Shown: in pieces, positions 55,815-64,000 of the stretch
How positions within the stretch are numbered: position 1 is the stretch's first letter
Layout of the letters: each line of letters begins with the position of its first letter
Source of the DNA: Zanthoxylum bungeanum
Taxonomy: Eukaryota > Streptophyta > Magnoliopsida > Sapindales > Rutaceae
Reading direction: 5' to 3'
NCBI GenBank assembly: GCA_019454045.1
Contig: SKCR01007812.1
Location: forward strand, 682,001-746,000
DNA: 64,000 nt
Notes under the pieces: generated by a model
The model's database searches: none
What the model was told of the DNA's origin: nothing
The model's input: only the letters and a program-made list of their open reading frames with translations
Position numbers and translations under genes: made by a program

Positions 55815-58800
55815 TAGACCCGGCCGGCGGTTCGGTTCCGGTTCGGACCGAACCGAACCGGAACCGAACGGTTCGGTTCGGTTTATTATTTTTTTTTTTA
55901 ATTAATTAAAATAAAAAAATAAGAGGAGTCAAATCATTAAATAAAAAAAATTTTATTAATTAAAAAAATGAGATTAAATTTATAAATAAAAAAAATTTAT
56001 TACATTGAAGAGCTTGAGCTTAAATTTTTTAAAATTTAAGTTGCCTACGTATCCTCCAAAGGTGAGAGGAATCAAAGCTCACGTAGTTCCATTACAAGTT
56101 TAAGACATATCCCCTTTGTAAATTATAATTTTACATTTATCAATCATCATTATCAGTTGATCCTTCGGCTCCGGGTCCGCAGCTTCCGCTTGCACTTGTT
56201 GCAGAAGCATTATCGAACAAATCTTCAAAATCATCGGGGGCATCTTCTTGTTGTCTCAGATCAGCTCGAGTCCAATCATCCACACAAGCTGTTGCTTCTA
56301 GAGTGCTTGGATGTAATGAAGATCGCCTAGCTTCCAATATATTACCTCCCAAGCTGAAGGCTTGCTCAACCGCAACGGTGGAAATAGGTGCTGCCAATAT
56401 CTCTTTAGCAATAATAGATAAAACAGGATATATATTTTGATGCCGGTTCCACCATTCAAGGATTTTAAAATTTTTACTGCATAAACTTTCATTAGAAAAC
56501 TCAAAATTTGTAGATAAATAATTATCTAATTCAGGGTTATTAGTTGTTGTCGTATCCCTAGATTTTTTATTTCGTTGCAATAACCAACGATCCCCTGCGC
56601 TAAGTCTTGGTTGAATTACCGGTTCGCTACTAGATTGACCTATTGTTCCTAAGTTATATCTTACAATATAATCATTAAATAAAATAATTAAATCACTTCT
56701 TAAATTCGTCATTATGCTCGTAATATCAATGTCATCTAATATTCCTAAATAACCATAGTAAGCTTGTAAACCATCATTCAAACCTTCTAATTTAAATCTA
56801 GGATCAAAAACAGCAGCAATAAGATAAAGTAAAGGAATTTCTCTAAAATAATTCAACCATTTTACCTTCATAACAGTAATGGCTTCGAGCAAAACAATAT
56901 CATTAGGGTTGTCACTGTCAACATGTTCATCGAGAGTGCCAACAATATTCAAACTTTCAAGAAGAAATAAATGTGCAGTGGGATAATAAACACCGCTAAA
57001 AACCAAAGTAGCATCATTAAAAACTCTTAAAATATCTAAAATTCTTTCACAAATATCCCATTGACTAGGATAAAGTGTGATATTTTGAACATGTTGAGAA
57101 AAAAAACTACTTAATGCATCTTTGTATTGAAGTGCTTGACATAAAAGAAAATAAGTAGAATTCCAACGTGTTGGAACATCTCTAGAAAATTTAATCGGTT
57201 TAATACCATTTATTTTACAAAACTTGGTCCATTCCCTCCTAACTTGAGAATATGACCAAATACAGTTAAGTGCCGTTTTAATAGGATCAAGGAAAGGAGA
57301 TAATAATTTTAGACCGTCTTGCACACATAAGTTTAGGACATGACATGTACAACGAATATGAAAAAATCGACCCCCTAAATTTGGTTGACATATTTCTTTT
57401 AAATCATTGATGGATGCAGTATTTGCAGATGCATTATCAAATCCAATTGTTAAAATTTTTTCTCCTAAACCATATTCATCAAAATTACCTTCATCATTCT
57501 ATAAATATTATGTGCAGTATGTTGGTCATCAAAAACTCTAAATGCAATGAGTCGTTTTTGCATGGTAAATGATGCATCAATCCAATGACAAGTCACACCC
57601 CCATGTATGAGTGTGTTTGCCAATGATCACTCCAAATATCAGAACATATAGAAATACGACCTTTCATCTCTTTAAATATTTCATTTAAAATAATTTTACC
57701 ATCTTTATATAATTTGAAAATATGACGTTTTGTTGTGTTTCGAGTCATTCTACATGCAGCAGGGTTTAAAGCATTATGCACGTAATTAGTAAAATGAAGT
57801 TTTTCACCAAAGCTTAAAGAAAGATGTGCCATACATGTTAATTTCGCAAATTCTTCTCTATTTTTTGCATCAGAATATTTAAATAAATCTACACTACTCG
57901 TACCTCTACTAGATGATGCGTACCTGGCCATTTGAGTCTGCGTCGTATCAATGTCAAATTCAACCGGATGATGTTTCTCCATGTGCTTGATCATATTTCC
58001 GTATCCACCAGAAAATTTATAGATAACCCCACAATAGTTGCAAATTGCTCGTTGTGAACCATCGTCTAGGCGTTCCAAATTAAAATGAATTTTGAAAATA
58101 TCGGAGGACCGAGCCTTAACTTCTCTTCTCCGTGATTGTGCACTGACACTGGGGCCGCTCTCTTGGGTCGGCATATTTGACATTATGTTCTCGGATGAGC
58201 TTGCCATTTGAATAATTGCGATGCGAATGCCGAATGTGATAACAAATTAATTAACAACTAAAATAAGAGAATTGTATTGAAGTAAGATTGAGAATAAGAG
58301 ATTTATAGAAAATGAGAAAGTTGAGAAATTGGTGTGATGAAATTATGAAAAATGAATCCTATTTATAGAATTTTAGAATTTTTTTGATACCAAAAATGCC
58401 CCTAAATATAACCGTTTTATTACCGTTATTAGGGGTACATTAGTAATTTTTATTTTATATAATAAATTTTTTTTTATAATTTTATTTTTATTTTTTTTTT
58501 GGCAGGGAGCCGTTTGGCAGGGAGCCAAACGGCTCCCTGCTGCATCCCCCAACGGCTACTGTCGTTGGGGGAATAAGGCCCCCAACGGCTAGTAGCCGTT
58601 GGGGGCCTTAGGGTTCCTGTTGGAACCCTACGGTTCCAACAGGAACCCGACGGTTCCAACAGGAACCGACGGTTCCAACCGGAACCGTTCGGTTCCGGTT
58701 GGAACCGTCCGAACCGGTGGAACCGTACGGTTCCACCGGTTCGGACCGGTTCGAGTTGGGGTGGAACCCCAACCGAACCGTTCCCATTCCGGTTCGGTTC

Positions 58801-58831
58801 CGGTTCCGAACCGGAACCGTGGCCGGGTCTA
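55815..58831 (-). mobile_element. hAT transposon, 3,017 bp, with defective transposase
   Basis: Perfect 11-bp inverted ends TAGACCCGGCC and GGCCGGGTCTA, and a perfect 8-bp target duplication CGCGGCGC (55807-55814 and 58832-58839). Both ends carry dense GGTTCC and GGAACC motifs. Near the right end are palindromes built from CCCCCAACGGCTA and GGCAGGGAGCC. The transposase gene reads leftwards and is frameshifted. This is the likely parent type of the MITEs at 19821 and 34474. Confidence 0.95.
56140..58207 (-). pseudogene. hAT transposase (BED finger, RICESLEEPER-like), frameshifted
   Basis: The N-terminal part (58207 to about 57593) starts MASSSENIMSNMPTQES and has a BED-type zinc finger: Cys56, Cys59, His75 and His79/80 (CNYCGVIYKF...MIKHMEKHH), for DNA binding. 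The hAT core starts with SICSDIWSD. A frameshift in a run of G near 57597 and a second near 57500 break the frame. The frame from about 57500 to 56140 is open, with GFDNASANTASINDLKEI, a VPTRWNSTYFLL segment, DPRFKLEGL and the C-terminal dimerisation region LEWWNRHQ..YPVLSIIAKE and AAPISTVAVEQAFS. The acidic tail is unusual. Apart from two small indels it is nearly full length, about 690 codons. Confidence 0.9.
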
Positions 58832-58970
58832 CGCGGCGCAGGTAAAATCACCGGCTATCCTAAGCTCTTACAAGAAGTGCACCCCTTAGATTCGAACCCA
58901 GAACCTCAAGGTGAGATCCTATACCCTACACCACTAAGCCACACCCCTTGGGGACGTAATAAGATATTAT

Positions 58971-59620
58971 GCTTGTACCTATTTGCCTCCTTTTAAGTAC
59001 TAATAATATGACAATAATGCATTAACTACACGATACTCAATATTACAACAATGAAAACTTTTTCATAGGAGTGACATAAGCATTTGGCATATATTTAATC
59101 AACATGATATATTCAATGAATATTAGCATGTCATCATAGCCCCATCTAATAATATTCAATAATTATTGGGATGTTTTTTTGTGACATTCCTATTTCGATC
59201 AATTATATATTTTACTAAAAAAATATCCCATTAGAAATGTCCAATAATATTTCTCTTGTAAGTATCATTTGTTATTTGACTTTTTACAAAGTACAGTTGA
59301 TATTTGTCAAATTTTAAAATTTTTTGTCCTTGTTCCGAATTACAATAAACTTCAGGGCATCTGAAATTATTTATTGAAAGAATAATTGTTCCCACCAACC
59401 ATCAAACATGCTGTTAGCCGCTTGATCTTTTTCCCCTTAATGATGGATTCTAAATCAATGTACCTGCTTCAAAGGTCTATGGTACAGAGCACACAACAGA
59501 GCCAGCTTAACACCTCTCACACCTTTGAGCAATTCTGCTCAAGTTTAAGTCAGCTATTGAACTAACTACTTATTGAAAGATAGTACCAAACCAAAAGAAA
59601 CCAAAACTGCATCTTCAAAT
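58971..59620 (+). promoter_or_regulatory. Upstream region of the intact aldo-keto reductase gene
   Basis: No gene is seen. The last 150 bases before the ATG form the probable leader. No clear TATA box was found. Confidence 0.4.
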
Positions 59621-62136
59621 ATGGCAGAAGAGAATAAAATCCAAGTTGCAAGAGTCAAACTGGGTACCCAAGGCCTTGAGGTAACTACCCATTTGTTTTT
59701 TTTTTTTTTGGGTTTTTGTTTTTGTGTTTTTTTGGTATTATTTATCTTCTATAATCCTGAACATCTGTTTTCTTTTATTGTGTTTTCTTTTACAGGTTTC
59801 AAAGTTGGGTTTTGGATGCATGGGCCTGACTGGAGTTTATGATTCTCCAGTTTCAGAAGATGATGGTATCTTAATAATTAAGCATGCTTTCAATAAAGGA
59901 ATCACTTTCTTTGATACTGCTGATCTATATGGAGCAAATGCTAATGAAGTTCTTGTAGGAAAGGTGCAGTTCTATCTCTTTTTTGGGGCTGTATTTTTTT
60001 TTACTTACCTTGCATCCCACACTTAAATTAAACATATCCTTAACCTTTAGCTAATTGAGGAAAACATCCAACTTCGGCTCTACCCACGTGACATAAATCG
60101 GAAAAATTCCATGTATGTTGAAAGATTATCTTGATCAAAAAATATAAGCAAAATGAACTAGTTAGTTTTTGGGTTGACTTATGAGCATGAATTTCAACCG
60201 CTACCATTGCAAGAGGGCAACCAACTGGACTATCTTATTGGGATCCTTTGGTCTTGTGCTCAAATTCTCTTAACACATATTCTACCAAGCAAGTTAATTA
60301 ATATGATTTAATTAACACACTAGATCAAGTGGTAATTTATGACTTAAGAGTATGATAGCAGCTAAGATTTAAGTAATTATACTCATAACTTGCTGATGAT
60401 ATAAAGAATCACAATCCTAAAGAAATATGTTTGTATTGGTGTTTTACTTGTGTTTTGCTTTTAAGGAATTTGGTAAATAGCTACTTTTGGACACCATTGA
60501 AAATATTATAGGATAGAAAATTAGAAAATTCATCATCAGAATTTTGTTAATTTAATGGAATAGGGCTCACTCCTTTCAGGCCTTGAAGCAGTTGCCTAGA
60601 GAAAAGATACAAGTAGCCACAAAGTTTGGCATCGCAGAATTGGGACCTACAGGTGTGATCGTGAAGGGTACCCCTGAATATGTGCGCTCGTGCTGTGAAG
60701 CTAGCTTGAAGCGCCTTGGTGTGGATTACATTGATCTGTATTATCAACATAGAGTGGACACATCAATCCCTATAGAGGAAACTGTGAGTGATGCCTTTTT
60801 CTTCAGCCTAACTATCTGATTTGTGAAGTTTTCTCCCCAATTACGCACAAAAAAAAAAAAAAAAATACAAATCAATCTTCTGTTGTATCTAGCTTGGTTG
60901 AATTTGTTAGAAATTATATTCCTTGTCGCATTATAGGTTGGTGAAATGAAGAAGCTGGTGGAAGAGGGTAAAATCAAGTACATTGGATTATCCGAGGCTA
61001 GTCCCGACACAATTAGGAGAGCACATGCTGTTCATCCCATCACAGCTGTACAAATGGAATGGTCCCTTTTGACTCGTGATATTGAGGGAGAGATAATACC
61101 ACTTTGCAGGTTTGTTCAACTTGCAGTGACACCATCTCCCTTAGTATTTTCTTCCACAAGCATTTGAAAAGTGTCTAAGCACCTATATTATTTTGTTAAA
61201 ATTTTATATCGTTAATAGATATGGATTTTTTTCAATTCATTACACAAATAGAATACATAAGAATTTCTATGGAAATATATATGTTCATCGTATCAATTTC
61301 TTGTAGACTTTTAGGTTTGGTGGTTGACTTGTCTTCAGTGTGGCTGTAACACCTGTATGTTCTAATATGTTCTTCAAGGCAGCCATCCTGATGCATTTAA
61401 GTATGCAGGGAGCTTGGCATTGGAATAGTTCCATACAGTCCGCTTGGTAGTGGCTTTTTTGGTGGCAAAGCCGTAGTGGAAAGCGTGCCTTCAAATAGCT
61501 TTTTGGTATGCTTTTCATCAATGTTTGTTCTCATATTTTTTGTTTCATACAATAGTAACGTTTTTACAAAACAACACTAGTTTTCTAGTTTCATTCAAGA
61601 CTAAGGTCTAAGGGATTCTATACATTGTAAAACTTATTAAAATGATGCATGTATATGATTTATAAGCATTATCTTCCTCGGTTCAACGGAGAGAACCTGG
61701 ATAGGAACAAGAATATTTATTTTCGCATAGAGAACCTTGCCAAAAAGAACAAATGCACTTCTGCTCAACTAGCACTGGCATGGGTTCTCGAACAAGGGGA
61801 TGATGTTGTACCTATTCCTGGTAACTTTCTAATTCCTTTTGAGTTTGTGATTCATTTGGTGCCTATTTATATTTGAGCTTTCTTTCCATCAGATCAAGAT
61901 GATATTACCAGCAATGTTATTTACATATTAATTTGCTTCGATATTCAGGGACATCTAAGATTAAAAACCTGGATGACAATATTGGCTCCTTGATGGTAAA
62001 ACTTACAAAAGAGGATCTGAAAGAAATTTCTGATGCTGTACCCATAGAAGGGGTAGCAGGAGACAGATTCCCGGATATCTTTATGAAGGCCTCATGGAAT
62101 TTTGCAAACACACCTCCGAAAGACTTCGAGGTCTGA
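59621..62136 (+). CDS. NADPH-dependent aldo-keto reductase, AKR13-type (perakine reductase / IN2-2-like)
   Basis: This enzyme is expected to reduce aldehydes or ketones with NADPH in the cytosol; the substrate is unknown. Seven exons: 59621-59680, 59796-59963, 60580-60783, 60937-61109, 61409-61505, 61667-61820 and 61949-62136, all GT-AG, giving 347 aa and TGA. That is the usual length. The catalytic tetrad is complete: Asp60 and Tyr65 (FFDTADLYG), Lys91 (ATKFG), His133 (YYQHRVD). Other family marks are [61 protein letters not shown] and [16 protein letters not shown], the NADP-binding end. Related proteins are annotated as auxin-induced PCNT115-like or IN2-2-like. The ATG is the first in the leader with family-like sequence after it. 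A broken paralog lies 5' and a lone last exon lies 3', so this was a tandem cluster. Confidence 0.95.
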
Positions 62137-62702
62137 GCTAACAATTTACCGGGGCTGATTTGTGAAACTAGCATATGTTTGTACTTAAAATAAGTTACAA
62201 CCTGAATTCAAGTTGCTATACAAATAAAGACTATGGTGTTTCTAGATTAAATGCTTCATTAGTGATTGAAGCAGAAAACTATTTTTTTTTTCAATAAATG
62301 TGAAGCCAAATGCATTGGGGCCTCTAGCTGTTGAATGTTTGTGCAAAATGAAGTTGGGGTGTCAGCTTGCTTTCTTGGTATAAAATCAAATCTTATGCAA
62401 TGAATAAGATGTAGTAGACATATGAGGCTCTTTACAGCATTTAATCTTCCAAAAAGAATTAAAGGAGGATTTAAATCCATGTTGTTTTGAGTCCCATGAA
62501 GCTGGCTTAATTATATAAATGCTAATCTTAGAACCAAGTAGTCTCCCCAAGAAGGGCCACTTGCATGTGCAGTCCAATAGGGGGGGTTCGGTTCGAGCTT
62601 GTTATGACTCATTCTTCCATCCAAAAATTTGGATTGGAATAAATTTCTGAAGGTGGGATTATGGGAGTAAATTTTTGAGACTGAACTATAATAAGAATGT
62701 AT
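62137..62702. other. 3' flank of the aldo-keto reductase gene
   Basis: The 3' UTR probably ends near an AATAAA-type signal: CAAATAAAGAC at about 62221 and TTCAATAAATG at about 62291. Nothing else is seen. Confidence 0.5.
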
Positions 62703-62720
62703 TTCAACTAGAAGTAGATT

Positions 62721-62847
62721 GTTTTTTTTTTTTTTTTTTTTTTTTGAAATTTTTGGAAAACCTACATTCAAATCACCCCTTCCGAACTTAAACACAACAG
62801 ATAAATCCCGACTGTCTCAGACTCTTACAAAAAACGCACTCTCTGGA
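62721..62847 (-). mobile_element. 5'-truncated SINE with 18-bp target duplication
   Basis: A poly-T run starts the left end. The text then gives the inverted SINE body (AATCCCGACTGTCTCAGACT, CTTACAAAAAACGCACTCTC, TGGATTC). TTCAACTAGAAGTAGATT (62703-62720) and TTCAACTAGCAGTAGATT (62848-62865) form the target duplication with one mismatch. Only the part from the B-box onwards was copied. Confidence 0.88.
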
Positions 62848-62865
62848 TTCAACTAGCAGTAGATT

Positions 62866-63174
62866 TTAAGTTGTAATACTTGTAGAAGGTAATATTTCCA
62901 AAAAAAAAAAAGTCTCTCCAAGAGGGAAAATCTCAGTTTTGTTCTGCAAATTTAGTGCGATTTGAAAGAATCATTATTGGAAATAATACAAATTGCTTAA
63001 TTGCATTGTCCCTGCTCCTTGAACAAATTAGATCAAGTTTTTTAACGACCTTCAAGTAGTAGAAAGGGAAATCCAGATCAAGTTTTTGATTATAGCGTCT
63101 TCAAAAAATATACGGAATTGTTTCCGAAACATTACAGGCAATAGTAGTTACTCTGGACTTGCTTCGAGTTTCAG
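62866..63174. other. Intergenic DNA or remnant intron, nothing recognised
   Basis: About 300 bases with a poly-A run at 62900. The end near 63171 reads TTTCAG, the acceptor of the following exon fragment. Confidence 0.5.
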
Positions 63175-63258
63175 GGACAACTAAGATTAAGAACCTGGAT
63201 GACAACATTGGATCCTTGGTGTTGAAACTTACAACAGAGGATTTGAAAGAAATTGCTT
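63175..63258 (+). pseudogene. Aldo-keto reductase exon 7 fragment
   Basis: After a TTTCAG acceptor, the text encodes [20 protein letters not shown] and DLKEIA, nearly the same as exon 7 of the intact gene ([20 protein letters not shown]). It stops at GAAATTGCTTAA where copia LTR sequence begins. The rest of the exon is lost. It is a third copy of the gene family. Confidence 0.9.
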
Positions 63259-64000
63259 AATCTAATTTGTCCAAATATGTATAATTATGTGTGACTAATT
63301 TCCATTATCTACCACTTTGATTTAATCCAATTAAATCAAGCCAAAACCACATAATATTACATACTTATAATTATCATAATATCCTCAAATGGTAGAGATA
63401 ATTATGATTTTACAATTAAGCCCTTGTGTAATTATTAAATTAATCCAATTAATCCAAATAGGTCAAAGTGAATAATCAATGTTATCCAATAACACTTGAT
63501 TATCTTAGTTGATAATTATAATATCGAATATTATCTTTTATCAAAATTAATCGGCTACCCAAGTGCTCAACCAGTACACTTCATATTGAGACGTTAAGAC
63601 ACGTTTGTCATATAAGCCTAGCTAATAGGTACGCAATTCTGCCACCTCCAAATTTTTGAAGAACACGAATGACCTTTCTGAACTATACAAGTCGAGGTCA
63701 TCACATATGTTTAACAATCTCTCCGCCGTAGGCTATCCGAGTTGTGCTTAGAAAATATAGAATACACCGTCAAGTTTCTGAGACACACATCTCATGTCGA
63801 CATGTCAACGATTCTTCATAACTGATGCGATCCACCCTAGGTTATCGACTTTGGCCAAAGCCTTAAGAATCGTGACTTTACTCACATGGATACATAAACC
63901 CTTTATGGTACATATATGGGTCGACAAATCTTATCTTGCTTCGCACTTGATTACTGAGCGCATCGGTCTCCACCCAACGAACATCTAGAGGCCAGACCAA
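63255..64000 (-). mobile_element. Truncated copia LTR (same family as 42560), running off the window
   Basis: From GCTTAATCTAATTTGTCC the text follows 43672-44270 closely, with few substitutions and without the 64-bp doubling at 43731-43822. After 63772 it diverges (TTTCTGAGACACACATCTC). The left edge is not an LTR end, so the element is broken at the exon junction. Confidence 0.82.

Larger units (their letters stand above)
55746..58962 (-). mobile_element. SINE split by a hAT transposon
   Basis: The SINE reads on the minus strand: 5' half at 58962-58840 (GGGGTGTGGCTTAGTGG A-box area, GGGTTCGAATCTAAGG B-box) and 3' end at 55806-55746 with its poly-A as a T run. It matches the 11577 family. 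GATATTAT at 55738-55745 and 58963-58970 is the target duplication. The hAT element at 55815-58831 lies inside it. Confidence 0.8.

Noticed and set aside
58474..58889. Frames of about 100-125 codons on both strands at the hAT end
   Set aside because: They are translations of GGTTCC/GGAACC repeats and palindromes, not proteins.

Overview
The window is nuclear DNA from a flowering plant, most likely a eudicot. The evidence is GT-AG introns, an exact miR167 hairpin, GRAS, AMT2 and calmodulin-like plant gene families, and plant Ty3/gypsy (Tat), Ty1/copia, hAT, LINE and SINE elements in an AT-rich background. It is gene-poor and repeat-rich. Everything here was read by eye; no database search was run.

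Intact host loci number three: a four-exon calmodulin-like gene (12106-13519, +, CML8/CML11 type, 150 aa), a MIR167 microRNA gene (hairpin about 39388-39484, -) and a seven-exon AKR13-type aldo-keto reductase gene (59621-62136, +, 347 aa). Two of these sit beside decayed relatives. The calmodulin-like gene has 5' fragments at 7673 and at 34199/35808. The reductase has a wrecked upstream copy (50342-about 55315) and a lone last-exon fragment (63175-63258).

Layout. 1-2,930: a 100-bp tandem array, a broken GRAS gene and an AMT2-like first exon joined to degenerate repeats. 2,930-12,000: AT-rich intergenic DNA with a Mutator-type MITE, a calmodulin-like exon-1 relic, an LTR fragment, direct repeats and a SINE. 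12,000-20,650: the calmodulin-like gene, then a solo LTR, a copia pol scrap, tandem LTR-like blocks, a gypsy LTR relic and a hAT MITE. 20,658-33,403: a complete 12.7-kb Ty3/gypsy element of the Tat lineage. It has LTRs, 5-bp target duplication GTCCA, a primer site, frameshifted gag and pol with two RNase H domains, an 82-bp tandem array, and a spliced antisense gene. A 1-kb hAT MITE lies inside its gag. 33,400-38,900: the third calmodulin-like relic with a hAT MITE in its intron, microsatellites, a LINE RNase H fragment and a SINE. 38,900-42,550: MIR167 and repeat-like DNA. 42,560-50,300: a 2.1-kb copia solo LTR and gypsy LTR relics. 50,300-64,000: the aldo-keto reductase cluster, cut by two solo LTRs, with a 3-kb hAT transposon inside a SINE.

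The host genes have unrelated roles: calcium sensing, silencing of auxin response factors, and carbonyl reduction. Nothing suggests they work as one pathway. The unifying theme is repeated local duplication followed by nested insertion, with many insertions datable relative to each other because their target site duplications survive.
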